Shown here: one piece after another, positions 1 through 8,543 of the stretch
Layout of the letters: each line of letters starts with the position of its first letter
Numbering within the stretch: position 1 is the stretch's first letter
NCBI GenBank assembly: GCA_900769275.1
Contig: CAAGGA010000030.1
Span: forward strand, 1 to 25,214
Source of the DNA: an uncultured Prevotella sp.
Lineage (GTDB): Bacteria; Bacteroidota; Bacteroidia; Bacteroidales; Bacteroidaceae
Direction: 5' to 3'
DNA: 25,214 nt
Translations under genes and position numbers: made by a program
Notes under the pieces: generated by a model
Database searches by the model: none
Told to the model about the DNA's origin: nothing
The model's input: only the letters and a program-made list of their open reading frames with translations

Positions 1-154
1 ATTTTTGACGGTGGGAAACTTGTCCCTTGGACTCACTGACCAGAGGGAAGTAATTAATAGAACCCACCTTAAAAACAAGGAAGTTGAAGCCCAGCGAAAC
101 TTCAGTAATAGTAATTTGCCAAATCAAAGAGTAAATGAGTATAAGACTAAATAA
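1..154 (+). other. Upstream flank of infB, possible 3' end of a preceding gene
   Basis: One forward frame (from base 2) stays open from the window edge to a TAA at 152-154, overlapping the infB start by 20 nt. In many Bacteroidales the gene before infB is nusA, but the roughly 50 residues readable here show no NusA feature I recognise, so this may simply be leader. A short inverted repeat (GAAGTT at 80-85, AACTTC at 98-103) and a GGTGGG/CCCACC pair (10-15 and 63-68) could fold in the infB leader. I see no Bacteroidetes-type promoter, which fits infB being read through from upstream. Confidence 0.25.
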
Positions 155-2975
155 AGCAATAAAAGATCTCAATATCGGTCTCCAGACCGCTGTTGACTTC
201 CTTGCGAAGCGACCGGAATTGGGCGAGGTGAAAGCAGAACCGTCATGCAAGATTTCTGACGAGCAGTTCGCTGCCCTCTCCAGTGCCTTTGCCAAGGATA
301 AGGAGGTTCGCACGCAGGCTGAAAAGCTTTTCCAGAAGAAGCCCAAGGAGGCAAAACCTGCTCCACGGAAGCCGGCTGAACCGGAACAAAAGAAAGAGGA
401 AACGGTGCGGACGGAGACACGCCCACAGTTCAAGCCTATCGGAAAGATAGACCTTGATGCTCTCAACGGCAAGAAACCGGAGGTAAAGAAGCCGGAGACG
501 AAGAAACCTGAGGAGAAGAATCCGGAGGCGAGGGTTTCAGAGGAGAAGAAGCCGGAGGTGAAACAGGAAGAGCCAATGCAGAAGCCTGCAGAGAAACCTG
601 TAGAGAAGAAGGAGGAGGCAAAGCCCGTGCAGCCTGTCCGGACAGAGGCAAGGGAGGAAAGCCCTGCCGTAGAGGAGGAAACTAAGCGGCAGTCTTCCAC
701 TGTGGAAATCTTTACCACTGGCAGCGAGAGAAAACTCACTGCACAGAAGATGAACGTAGTGGGAAAGATAGACCTTGACGCCCTGAACCAAAGTACCCGT
801 CCAAAGAAGAAGACGAAAGAGGAGCGGCGCAGGGAACGTGAGGAAAAAGCCATGCAAAACCGTCAGGGAATGTCTGGCGGAGGCAATGGGGAAAAGAAGA
901 AGCGCAACCGCATCAACAAGGAGCGCGTTGATATCAATGCCGCAGCCAATCAGCCTCAATCCGGCGGAAAGGGCAAGAACGGAAAGAATGGCGGCAATTC
1001 TCAGAACCAGCAGGGAGGAAAGAGCGGCAAGAAGAACAAAAACCGCGGACAGAAACCTGTAGAGGTGAATGAAGAGGACGTAGCACGTCAGGTAAAGGAG
1101 ACGCTCGCACGCCTCACGTCCAAGTCTGCCCAGAACAAGAAAGGCGCAAAATACCGTAAGGAGAAGCGTGATGCAGCAGCAGAACGCCGTGACGAGCAAC
1201 TCCTCGAACAGGAAATGGGCGAGAAGATTCTGAAGCTTACGGAGTTCGTTACCGTATCGGAACTCGCTACCATGATGGATATCCCGGTAACGAAACTTAT
1301 CGGAACGCTGATGTCAATAGGAGTCATGGTGAGCATCAACCAGAGACTGGATGCCGAAACCATCAATATCGTGGCAGAGGAGTTCGGCTTTACGACAGAG
1401 TATGTGAGTGCAGAGGTGCAGGAAGCCGTGCAGGAAGCCGAGGATGACGAGAATGACCTCGTGTCACGTGCTCCTATCGTCACCGTCATGGGACACGTCG
1501 ATCATGGCAAGACCTCGCTCCTTGACTACATCCGCCAGACGAATGTCATAGCAGGTGAGGCAGGAGGTATCACGCAGCACATCGGTGCATACAACGTGCA
1601 GTTGGAGGACGGTCGCAGGATTACGTTCCTCGATACTCCGGGTCACGAGGCATTCACAGCCATGCGTGCCCGTGGTACTCAGGTCACCGACATCGCTATC
1701 ATCATCATTGCTGCCGATGACTCCATCATGCCAACTACAAAGGAGGCTATCGCTCATGCGCAGGCAGCCAATGTCCCGATGGTCTTTGCCATCAACAAGA
1801 TAGACAAGCCCGGTGCCAATCCCGACAAGATACGTCAGGACCTCGCATCCATGAATCTCCTTGTGGAGGAGTGGGGCGGCAAATACCAATGTCAGGAAAT
1901 CAGTGCGAAGAAAGGTACTGGTGTGGATGAACTTCTTGAAAAGGTGCTCCTCGAAGCCGAGATGCTTGACCTCAAGGCTAATCCTAACCGTAAGGCGACA
2001 GGCTCGGTCATCGAAGCCTCTCTCGACAAGGGTCGCGGATATGTTGCCACGATGCTCGTAAGCAATGGTACTCTCAAGATGGGCGACATCGTTATCGCCG
2101 GAACCTTCTATGGACGTGTGAAGGCAATATTCAATGAGCGTAACCAGCGCATCGACAACGTGAAGCCGGCAGAGCCGGCCATTATCCTCGGTCTTAACGG
2201 AGCACCGGGGGCAGGTGACTCTTTCCATGTGATGAACACAGAGCAGGAGGCGAAGGAAATAGCCAACAAGCGTCTGCAACTGCAGCGTGAGCAGAGTCTG
2301 CGTACCACGAAGGTAGTAGGTCTTGAGGAGATAGCGCACCGTATAGCTCTCGGAGAGTTCCACGTCCTCAACCTTATAGTAAAGGCCGACACCCAAGGTT
2401 CCGTCGAGGCTCTTACCGACTCTTTCATCAAGCTTTCTACGGAGAAGATACAGGTCAATGTCATACAGGGAGCCGTAGGACAGATTTCCGAGAACGACGT
2501 GATGCTTGCATCCGCTGCTGAGAACTCTATCATCATAGGCTTTAACGTGCGTCCTTCCGCTACCGCCAAGAAAGTGGCAGAGCAACACGGAGTGGAAATC
2601 AACACCTACTCCGTCATCTATGACGCCATCGATGACATAACGTCCGTGATGGAGGGTATGCTCGACAAGGTGAAGAAGGAAGTCGTGACAGGTCAGGTCG
2701 AGGTGCGTGAGGTATATAAAATCAGCAAGGTGGGCACTGTCGCAGGTGCTATGGTCGTCGAGGGCAAGGTGCACCGTTCTGACAAAGCCCGCGTTATACG
2801 TGACGGCATTGTCATCCACACTGCTGACATCAATGCCCTCAAACGCTTCAAGGATGACGTTAAGGAGGTTGCCACCAACTTTGAATGCGGTATCTCCCTC
2901 GTCAACTTCAACGATATACAGCAGGGCGACATCCTTGAGACCTTCATGGAAATAGAGGTCAAGCAGACGTTGTAA
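135..2975 (+). CDS. infB: Translation initiation factor IF-2
   Basis: IF-2 is the cytoplasmic GTPase that delivers initiator fMet-tRNA to the 30S subunit and promotes 50S joining. The protein has 946 residues. The start MSIRLNKAIKDL is the usual Bacteroidales IF-2 N-terminal domain, followed by a long charged Lys/Glu/Pro linker (about residues 60-330) in which the phrase GKIDLDALN occurs twice (103-111 and 210-218). A second IF2-N domain precedes the G domain. G motifs are visible: GHVDHGKT (453-460), GGITQHIGAY, DTPGHE (500-505), NKID (554-557) and SAKKG (590-594). Domains II, III and the C-terminal fMet-tRNA-binding domain follow to the end. Length agrees with Bacteroidales relatives, which are longer than the proteobacterial form because of the linker. 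A repeat element begins 8 nt after the stop. Long antisense frames over this gene are codon-use shadows. Confidence 0.98.
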   Translation: MSIRLNKAIKDLNIGLQTAVDFLAKRPELGEVKAEPSCKISDEQFAALSSAFAKDKEVRTQAEKLFQKKPKEAKPAPRKPAEPEQKKEETVRTETRPQFKPIGKIDLDALNGKKPEVKKPETKKPEEKNPEARVSEEKKPEVKQEEPMQKPAEKPVEKKEEAKPVQPVRTEAREESPAVEEETKRQSSTVEIFTTGSERKLTAQKMNVVGKIDLDALNQSTRPKKKTKEERRREREEKAMQNRQGMSGGGNGEKKKRNRINKERVDINAAANQPQSGGKGKNGKNGGNSQNQQGGKSGKKNKNRGQKPVEVNEEDVARQVKETLARLTSKSAQNKKGAKYRKEKRDAAAERRDEQLLEQEMGEKILKLTEFVTVSELATMMDIPVTKLIGTLMSIGVMVSINQRLDAETINIVAEEFGFTTEYVSAEVQEAVQEAEDDENDLVSRAPIVTVMGHVDHGKTSLLDYIRQTNVIAGEAGGITQHIGAYNVQLEDGRRITFLDTPGHEAFTAMRARGTQVTDIAIIIIAADDSIMPTTKEAIAHAQAANVPMVFAINKIDKPGANPDKIRQDLASMNLLVEEWGGKYQCQEISAKKGTGVDELLEKVLLEAEMLDLKANPNRKATGSVIEASLDKGRGYVATMLVSNGTLKMGDIVIAGTFYGRVKAIFNERNQRIDNVKPAEPAIILGLNGAPGAGDSFHVMNTEQEAKEIANKRLQLQREQSLRTTKVVGLEEIAHRIALGEFHVLNLIVKADTQGSVEALTDSFIKLSTEKIQVNVIQGAVGQISENDVMLASAAENSIIIGFNVRPSATAKKVAEQHGVEINTYSVIYDAIDDITSVMEGMLDKVKKEVVTGQVEVREVYKISKVGTVAGAMVVEGKVHRSDKARVIRDGIVIHTADINALKRFKDDVKEVATNFECGISLVNFNDIQQGDILETFMEIEVKQTL

Positions 2976-2983
2976 GGAGAACT

Positions 2984-3078
2984 GGTTGTCGGTTGTTGGT
3001 TGTCGGTTGGTAATGTCTTTCCAAGGGAGTCTTCCTCATGAGGAAAAAGGTAACCCAACCCACAACCCACACCCCATA
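2984..3078. repeat. Intergenic heptamer-arm element, family A copy 1
   Basis: The left arm is four tandem heptamers (GGTTGTC, GGTTGTT, GGTTGTC, GGTTGGT; 2984-3011). The core is 3012-3045 and ends in the perfect palindrome TTCCTCATGAGGAA (3032-3045). The right arm (about 3051-3078) is made of complementary heptamers such as CCACAAC, CCACACC and CCATAAC. The arms can pair imperfectly, with the core as loop. The reverse complement of the core shares ACTCCnTTGGAAAGACATT with the core at 11883-11920. The element fills nearly all of the space between the infB stop and the next ATG (3096). Confidence 0.75.
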
Positions 3079-3095
3079 ACCAAACACCCATCATC

Positions 3096-4556
3096 ATGAG
3101 ACAGATATTTTTTCTTCATCCCATATTTCTCAGTTGTAATATTTCAAAGACAAGCCTCTCTCTCGGCAGGAGACTCAGCGAAACTATATTGTTCTTCGCT
3201 TTGACAATAGCATTCCTTGCAGGCGGGATGCAGAGCAGGGCACAGTCCTTCGACAAATACTTCGAGGACAACACTCTTCGCCTTGACTATATCTTTGCAG
3301 GAAATGCGAGGGGGCAGAGTATTTATCTGGAGGATATGAAGAAGCAGGACCGCTGGGCTGGCAGGAAAAACCGACTTGCAGAGACTTTTCTCAAGGGAAA
3401 CGGGCAACTGACCGTAAGAGACCATGCCACGCAGGAGGTCATCTACGTATGGACTTTCGCCACCCTCTTTCAGGAATGGCTGCAATATGATGAGGCAAAG
3501 ACTGTCGATAGGGCTTTCGAAAGCAGTTATAATATCCCTTTCCCAAAGCATCCTGTTGATATTACCGTGACGCTCACTGACAATCATAATAAGGTGAGAG
3601 CCACGATGACGCATACCGTTGACCCAAAGGATATCCTTATCGGCCACGTGGGAGACAACGGCATTCCGTTCCGTTATATCTGGAAAGGCAATCCAGATAC
3701 CGTGGGAGAGCCCCTTTCCGACGAAGCGGATATTACGGGATGCGTGGATTTGGCGATACTTGCGGAGGGATATACCGAGGGACAGATGGATAAATTCTAT
3801 GCCGATTGCGAGAAATGCGTCGAAGCATTGTTCGCATGGGAACCTTTCAAGTCGCTTAAAAACCGCTTTAACGTCGTGGCTGTAGCAGCACCGTCACTGC
3901 ATGGAGGTCCGAGCGTGCCGCACGACAACGTGTGGAATGTCACGGCTGCTGCCACCAACTACGACACATTCTACAGCCAGCGTTATCTGACCACCAAGGA
4001 TATGCACAAGGTCTATGACCTCCTCTCATGCGTACCTTTCGAGCATATCATGGTGCTTGTCAACAGCGACATCTATGGCGGAGGAGGAATATACAATCAG
4101 GTCACCATAGCTACAAGTGACAACCCTACGTTCAAGGAGGTTTTCGTCCATGAGTTCGGACATTCATACGGAGGACTTGCTGATGAGTATGCCTATGACG
4201 ACATGGACGAGGTATGGTATCCGGCAGATACAGAGCCATGGGAACCAAACATTACGACGCTCAGGGATTTCAGCAGCAAATGGGCTGACATGATGCCGAA
4301 GAACCAACCCGTTCCCACGCCTCCCGACCCAAATGTTCCCGATTTTCGCAAGATAGACCGCAGCGATGCCCATCAGATGGCAAGGCTGAATGCCTGTACG
4401 CAGGTCGTAGGAGTATTCGAGGGCGCAGGGTATCAGACGAAGGGATGCTACCGGCCGGCGCAGGAATGCCGCATGAAGATAAATGAGGTGCAGGACTTCT
4501 GCCCCGTCTGCTCACGCGCAATACAACGTATCACAGAGTTCTATACAGCAAGGTAG
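3096..4556 (+). CDS. Secreted M64-family (IgA-protease-like) metallopeptidase
   Basis: This is a predicted zinc metallopeptidase of family M64, found in gut and oral Bacteroidetes and named for an IgA-cleaving member; the substrate here is unknown. The protein has 486 residues. A hydrophobic export signal lies at about residues 28-48, ending near QSRAQS, so the mature enzyme is likely periplasmic, outer-membrane-associated or secreted. About 25 residues precede the hydrophobic stretch, so the true start could be later, though no later ATG lies before the signal. An M64 N-terminal beta domain comes first (about 50-190). The catalytic domain carries HEFGH at 352-356 (zinc ligands His352 and His356, general base Glu353), followed by the family-typical GGLADEY. 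A Cys-rich tail (CYRPAQEC, CPVC) may form disulfides. It sits between infB and sufB with repeat elements on both sides and no promoter of its own that I can see. Confidence 0.88.
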   Translation: MRQIFFLHPIFLSCNISKTSLSLGRRLSETILFFALTIAFLAGGMQSRAQSFDKYFEDNTLRLDYIFAGNARGQSIYLEDMKKQDRWAGRKNRLAETFLKGNGQLTVRDHATQEVIYVWTFATLFQEWLQYDEAKTVDRAFESSYNIPFPKHPVDITVTLTDNHNKVRATMTHTVDPKDILIGHVGDNGIPFRYIWKGNPDTVGEPLSDEADITGCVDLAILAEGYTEGQMDKFYADCEKCVEALFAWEPFKSLKNRFNVVAVAAPSLHGGPSVPHDNVWNVTAAATNYDTFYSQRYLTTKDMHKVYDLLSCVPFEHIMVLVNSDIYGGGGIYNQVTIATSDNPTFKEVFVHEFGHSYGGLADEYAYDDMDEVWYPADTEPWEPNITTLRDFSSKWADMMPKNQPVPTPPDPNVPDFRKIDRSDAHQMARLNACTQVVGVFEGAGYQTKGCYRPAQECRMKINEVQDFCPVCSRAIQRITEFYTAR

Positions 4557-4640
4557 GTTTTGCGGTTATACGGTTGTGTGGGAGTTACAATCAGCCCTCA
4601 CAAATCTCCGTAAAACCTCATAACCGTAAAACCTTAAAAC
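4556..4640. repeat. Intergenic octamer-arm element, family B copy 1
   Basis: The left arm is three octamers starting at the last base of the peptidase stop codon: GGTTTTGC, GGTTATAC, GGTTGTGT (4556-4579). The core holds GTTACAATCAGCCCTC and CAAATCTCC (about 4581-4609). The right arm is CGTAAAAC, CTCATAAC, CGTAAAAC, CTTAAAAC (4609-4640), in exact 8-nt register. Bases 4556-4569 pair with 4620-4633 with a single G-T mismatch, giving a 14-bp stem. The element ends 15 nt before the sufB ATG. Confidence 0.78.
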
Positions 4641-4655
4641 TGCAAAAATAACTAA

Positions 4656-6095
4656 ATGTCAGAGAAGAATGAATATGTCAAGAAGGTTGCCGAACAGAAA
4701 TATGAGTTCGGCTTCACTACTGACGTACATACAGAAATAATTCCGGTGGGGCTGACAGAAGACGTGGTCAGGCTCATTTCTGCAAAAAAAGGAGAACCCG
4801 ACTGGATGCTGGAGTTCAGGCTCAAGGCTTTCCGCCATTGGCTTACTCTCAGGCAACCGTCCTGGGCGCACGTCAATGTTCCACCGATAGATTATCAGGC
4901 TATCTCATACTATGCAGACCCTATGGCGAAGAAACCTGCCGACAAGGAGATAGACCCCGAACTGGAAAAAACGTTCGACAAACTCGGCATACCACTTGAA
5001 GAACGACTCGCTCTCAGTGGGACCGCCGTCGATGCTATCATGGATTCCGTCTCGGTAAAGACGACTTTCAAGGATGAACTGAGGAAGAAAGGCATCATAT
5101 TCATGTCCATAGGTGAGGCCTTGAAAGAGCATCCGGACCTCGTAAGGCAGTATCTCGGAACGGTAGTACCATATCGTGACAACTTCTTTGCTGCGCTGAA
5201 TTCCGCCGTTTTCTCCGATGGCAGCTTCGTATATATACCTAAGGGCGTACGATGCCCCATGGAACTGAGTTCTTATTTCCGTATCAATGCAAGGAATACG
5301 GGACAGTTTGAACGTACGCTCATCATTGCCGATGATGATTCCTACGTGTCATACCTTGAGGGCTGCACGGCTCCCATGCGTGACGAGAACCAGCTTCACG
5401 CTGCCATCGTGGAGATAATAGTCAATGACAGAGCAGAGGTGAAGTACTCTACCGTACAGAACTGGTATCCCGGTGATGAGAACGGAAAGGGCGGCGTGCT
5501 CAATCTCGTGACCAAGAGAGGGGATTTGCGCGGAGAAAGTTCCAAACTGTCATGGACTCAGGTGGAGACAGGCTCTGCCATAACGTGGAAATATCCCTCA
5601 TGCGTACTTCGCGGAGACAACTCCGTTGCGGAGTTCTATTCCGTAGCTGTCACCAACAACTATCAGGAAGCCGACACGGGAACCAAGATGATACATATCG
5701 GCAGGAATACAAAATCGACTATCATCTCAAAGGGTATCTCTGCCGGTCATTCCCAAAACTCCTACCGCGGACTCGTGCGTGCTTCGTCAAGGGCTGAGAA
5801 TGCCCGTAACTATTCCTCCTGCGACTCGTTGCTGCTCGGCTCTCATTGCGGAGCTCACACGTTCCCTTATATGGATGTCCACAATGACACTGCCATCTTT
5901 GAGCATGAAGCGACTACGTCAAAGATAAGCGAAGACCAGCTCTTCTATTGTCAGCAACGTGGCATTCCTATGGAGCAGGCAGTAGGGCTCATCGTCAATG
6001 GCTATGCTAAGGAAGTAATACAGAAACTGCCTATGGAGTTCGCCGTTGAGGCACAGAAACTCCTTGCCGTCTCTCTTGAGGGAACGGTGGGGTAG
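4656..6095 (+). CDS. sufB: Fe-S cluster assembly scaffold protein SufB
   Basis: SufB is the core scaffold of the cytoplasmic SUF system. With SufC and SufD it forms SufBC2D, on which nascent Fe-S clusters are built. At 479 residues the length is typical. The C-terminal half is the parallel beta-helix seen in SufB and SufD, with the family phrase NARNYSSCDSLLLG. Cys389 there aligns with the cysteine (E. coli Cys405) known to be needed for cluster assembly. The C-terminal stretch with FYCQQRGI and NGYAKEV is the SufC-contact helix region. The start MSEKNEYV is preceded by an A-rich leader, as is common in this phylum. sufC and sufD follow on the same strand, but a 212-nt space holding two repeat elements lies between sufB and sufC. 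That is unusual for partners needed in fixed ratio. Confidence 0.97.
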   Translation: MSEKNEYVKKVAEQKYEFGFTTDVHTEIIPVGLTEDVVRLISAKKGEPDWMLEFRLKAFRHWLTLRQPSWAHVNVPPIDYQAISYYADPMAKKPADKEIDPELEKTFDKLGIPLEERLALSGTAVDAIMDSVSVKTTFKDELRKKGIIFMSIGEALKEHPDLVRQYLGTVVPYRDNFFAALNSAVFSDGSFVYIPKGVRCPMELSSYFRINARNTGQFERTLIIADDDSYVSYLEGCTAPMRDENQLHAAIVEIIVNDRAEVKYSTVQNWYPGDENGKGGVLNLVTKRGDLRGESSKLSWTQVETGSAITWKYPSCVLRGDNSVAEFYSVAVTNNYQEADTGTKMIHIGRNTKSTIISKGISAGHSQNSYRGLVRASSRAENARNYSSCDSLLLGSHCGAHTFPYMDVHNDTAIFEHEATTSKISEDQLFYCQQRGIPMEQAVGLIVNGYAKEVIQKLPMEFAVEAQKLLAVSLEGTVG

Positions 6096-6107
6096 TTTTA
6101 TGTGGTT

Positions 6108-6218
6108 ACGGTTTTACGGTTTTACGGTTTTGCGGTTTGACGGTTATACGGTTTTGCGGAAGTTACAATCAGCCCTCGCAAATCTCCGTAAAACCTTATA
6201 ACCTTAAAACCGAAACAA
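6108..6218. repeat. Intergenic octamer-arm element, family B copy 2
   Basis: The left arm is six octamers in strict register (ACGGTTTT three times, then GCGGTTTG, ACGGTTAT, ACGGTTTT; 6108-6155). The core is 6158-6187 with GTTACAATCAGCCCTC and CAAATCTCC, as in copy 1. The right arm is CGTAAAAC, CTTATAAC, CTTAAAAC (6187-6210). The arms are complementary and could form a long stem. The element starts about 12 nt after the sufB stop codon and runs directly into copy 3. Confidence 0.8.
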
Positions 6219-6287
6219 CGGAGCTTACAACCAGCCCTCAAAACATCCGTACAACCTTATAACCGTATAACCTTAAAACCGAAAATC
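6219..6287. repeat. Intergenic octamer-arm element, family B copy 3
   Basis: This second core (about 6219-6249; CTTACAACCAGCCCTC, a two-base variant of the other cores) follows copy 2 without its own left arm. It is followed by five right-arm octamers: CGTACAAC, CTTATAAC, CGTATAAC, CTTAAAAC, CGAAAATC (6248-6287). Together copies 2 and 3 look like one left arm serving two core-plus-right-arm units, as if produced by a tandem duplication. It ends 20 nt before the sufC ATG. Confidence 0.75.
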
Positions 6288-6307
6288 AACCTTAAAAAGA
6301 ACACCCA

Positions 6308-7063
6308 ATGCTGCAAGTAAGAAACCTTCACGCCAGAATAGGCGACAAAGAAATATTGAAGGGCATCAACCTCACTGTCAATGACGGAGAAGTTCATGCC
6401 ATAATGGGACCAAATGGTTCAGGAAAATCCACTCTCAGTGCCGTACTCGCAGGCAATCCGCTCTATGAGGTGACGGAAGGCGAGGCGTGGTACAACGGAA
6501 AGAACCTCCTTGAGATGAAGCCGGAAGACCGCGCTCATGAGGGACTCTTCCTCTCATTCCAATACCCCGTAGAGATTCCGGGAGTGTCAATGACCAATTT
6601 CATGAAGGCTGCCATCAATGAAAAGCGCAGGTATCATGGTCTCGAACCGCTTTCTGCCGCTGAGTTCATCAAGCTGATGAAAGCGAAGCGGGAGATTGTC
6701 AAACTCGATTCAAGGTTGGCAAACCGCAGTGTCAACGAGGGATTCTCAGGAGGCGAGAAGAAACGTAACGAGATTTTCCAGATGGCAATGCTCGAACCGA
6801 CACTCTCCATCCTTGACGAGACAGACTCCGGACTCGATGTGGATGCCATGCGCATCGTGGCAGAGGGTGTCAACATGCTGCACACGGAGAAGACAAGCAC
6901 TATCGTCATCACTCACTATGAGCGGCTCCTCGACATGATACGACCATGCGTCATACACGTGCTTTGGAACGGAAGAATAGTAAAGACGGCAGGCCCGGAA
7001 CTTGCACGGGAGATAGAAAAACGTGGATATGACTGGATAAAACAGGAAGCGATAGATGAATAG
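6308..7063 (+). CDS. sufC: Fe-S cluster assembly ATPase SufC
   Basis: SufC is the ABC-type ATPase of the SufBC2D complex; ATP hydrolysis drives the rearrangement that opens the cluster site at the SufB-SufD interface. It is cytoplasmic and soluble despite its ABC transporter fold. The protein has 251 residues. Visible motifs are Walker A GPNGSGKST (34-42), Q-loop SFQYP, ABC signature FSGGEKKR (146-153) and Walker B SILDETDSGLD (Asp170, Glu171). The H-loop follows in VITHYERLL. The DSGLD wording after Walker B and the GEKKR signature are characteristic of SufC rather than of importers. The stop overlaps the sufD start by 8 nt, so the two are probably translationally coupled. Confidence 0.97.
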   Translation: MLQVRNLHARIGDKEILKGINLTVNDGEVHAIMGPNGSGKSTLSAVLAGNPLYEVTEGEAWYNGKNLLEMKPEDRAHEGLFLSFQYPVEIPGVSMTNFMKAAINEKRRYHGLEPLSAAEFIKLMKAKREIVKLDSRLANRSVNEGFSGGEKKRNEIFQMAMLEPTLSILDETDSGLDVDAMRIVAEGVNMLHTEKTSTIVITHYERLLDMIRPCVIHVLWNGRIVKTAGPELAREIEKRGYDWIKQEAIDE

Positions 7064-8399
7064 TGCTCAGCAATATATAGATTTGTACAGTCAGTGCAGG
7101 GACATGATATGCAGTCATAGTTTCGCATTGATGAACTCAAAGCGAGATTCTGCGTTTGAAGCATTCCGTGACAAGGGGTTCCCGACGAAGAAAGCAGAAC
7201 GGTATAAATATACGGACATGGAGAGTCTGTTCGCCCCGGACTATGGTCTCAACCTCAACAGACTTGACATCCCCGTCAATCCCTATGACGCTTTCAAGTG
7301 TGACGTACCCAATATGAGCACCTCGCTCTATTTCGTAGTCAATGACAGTTTCTACAAGAAAGCATTGCCCAAGGCAGAGTTGCCAGAGGGAGTATTCGTG
7401 GGAAATCTATCGGAATTTGTCTCCTCCGATGCCTTTCCTCGTGTAGAAAAGTATTATGCCCGGCTCGCTGACGACGGTGATGCAGTGACCTCTCTCAATA
7501 CCATGCTTGCGCAGGATGCCCTGCTGATATACGTGCCAAGGGGAGTCAAGGTGGAACGGACGATACAGGTCATCAACATCCTCCGCTCGGATGTCCCGCT
7601 CATGGTCAACCGCAGGGTGCTCATAGTCGTGGAAGACCGTGCCGAAGCGAGAATATTGTTCTGTGACCACGCTGCAGACGACCTCAGTTTCCTCACCACT
7701 CAGGTCGTGGAAGTGGCAGTAGGGGAAAATGCACACCTTGACATGACCTGCCTTGAGGAGACTCATTACAAGAATGCCCGTGTCAGCAACGTGTATATCA
7801 GTCAGCAGTCCCACTCACGTATGGACCATAACGTCATCACCCTCCACAACGGAGTGACGCGCAACGCTACGCGCCTTGTCTTCACAGGCGAGGGGGCGGA
7901 ATGCTATATGAATGGCTGCGCAATAGAAGACAAGGAGCAGCACGTGGACAACAATACGCTCATCGACCACCGGGTGCCCCGTTGCAGTTCACGGGAATTG
8001 TACAAATACGTCGTTGACGACAAGGCAGTAGGAGCCTTTGCCGGTCTCGTACTCGTGAGGAAAGATTCGCAGAAGACCGTTTCGCAGATGACGAACCAAA
8101 ACCTTTGCGCTACGAAAGAGGCTCGTATGTTCACGCAGCCCATGCTGGAAATCTATGCAGACGACGTGAAATGTGCTCACGGCTCTACGGTAGGGCAGCT
8201 CAACGACAGGGCTCTCTTCTATATGCAGCAAAGAGGCATCTCATTGGAAGAAGCACGCCTGCTCCTTCAGAACGCATTCGTGGGAGAGGTCATTGACCGC
8301 ATACAGATGGAACCCCTGCGCAACAGGCTGCATCATCTCGTGGAGAAACGCTTCCGCGGAGAACTGAATAAGTGCGAGGGATGCAGGTTGTGCAGGTAG
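7056..8399 (+). CDS. sufD: Fe-S cluster assembly protein SufD
   Basis: SufD is the SufB paralogue in the SufBC2D scaffold and takes part in iron acquisition and cluster formation. The 447-residue protein shows the N-terminal helical region (KAERYKYTDMESLF), the central beta-helix and the C-terminal SufC-contact stretch ALFYMQQRGISLEEARLLLQNAF. His375 in CAHGST aligns with the functionally important histidine of E. coli SufD (His360). The C-terminal tail is Cys-rich (CEGCRLCR), a feature I have seen described in some Bacteroidetes SufD proteins, with unknown role. The start overlaps sufC by 8 nt. After the stop comes the interruption that separates sufS from the rest of the pathway. Confidence 0.96.
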   Translation: MNSAQQYIDLYSQCRDMICSHSFALMNSKRDSAFEAFRDKGFPTKKAERYKYTDMESLFAPDYGLNLNRLDIPVNPYDAFKCDVPNMSTSLYFVVNDSFYKKALPKAELPEGVFVGNLSEFVSSDAFPRVEKYYARLADDGDAVTSLNTMLAQDALLIYVPRGVKVERTIQVINILRSDVPLMVNRRVLIVVEDRAEARILFCDHAADDLSFLTTQVVEVAVGENAHLDMTCLEETHYKNARVSNVYISQQSHSRMDHNVITLHNGVTRNATRLVFTGEGAECYMNGCAIEDKEQHVDNNTLIDHRVPRCSSRELYKYVVDDKAVGAFAGLVLVRKDSQKTVSQMTNQNLCATKEARMFTQPMLEIYADDVKCAHGSTVGQLNDRALFYMQQRGISLEEARLLLQNAFVGEVIDRIQMEPLRNRLHHLVEKRFRGELNKCEGCRLCR

Positions 8400-8495
8400 T
8401 TAGGGAGTGAGTTGTGGGTGCTAAATTATTTTCTTTAGTTTTTCGTTTCGGTTTTTAGTTCTGGTTCTTACTTACAAGACCGAGAACCTATATAT

Positions 8496-8543
8496 AAAAA
8501 TAGGGCATTATCCGCAGGACCATGCGGATAATGCCCTATTTTT
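8496..8543 (+). terminator. Perfect 21-bp hairpin after sufD, probable sufBCD terminator
   Basis: The arms 8496-8516 and 8523-8543 are perfectly complementary (core TAGGGCATTATCCGCA) with a 6-nt loop, flanked by A-run and T-run. This can terminate transcription in either direction. A 16-bp unit CCTATTTTTAGTACCA is directly repeated at 8535-8550 and 8551-8566, the first copy overlapping the 3' arm of the hairpin. Confidence 0.7.

Noticed and set aside
1464..2819. A 451-codon open frame antisense to infB, and shorter antisense frames over infB and gyrB
   Set aside because: The translated sequences show no domain, they lie exactly over strongly conserved genes, and the composition (many His, Leu, Val, Asp) is what biased codons give on the opposite strand.
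2984..6287. The tandem units as a CRISPR array
   Set aside because: The units are 7-8 nt with no spacers between them, occur in inverted arms around a core, and no cas gene is present.
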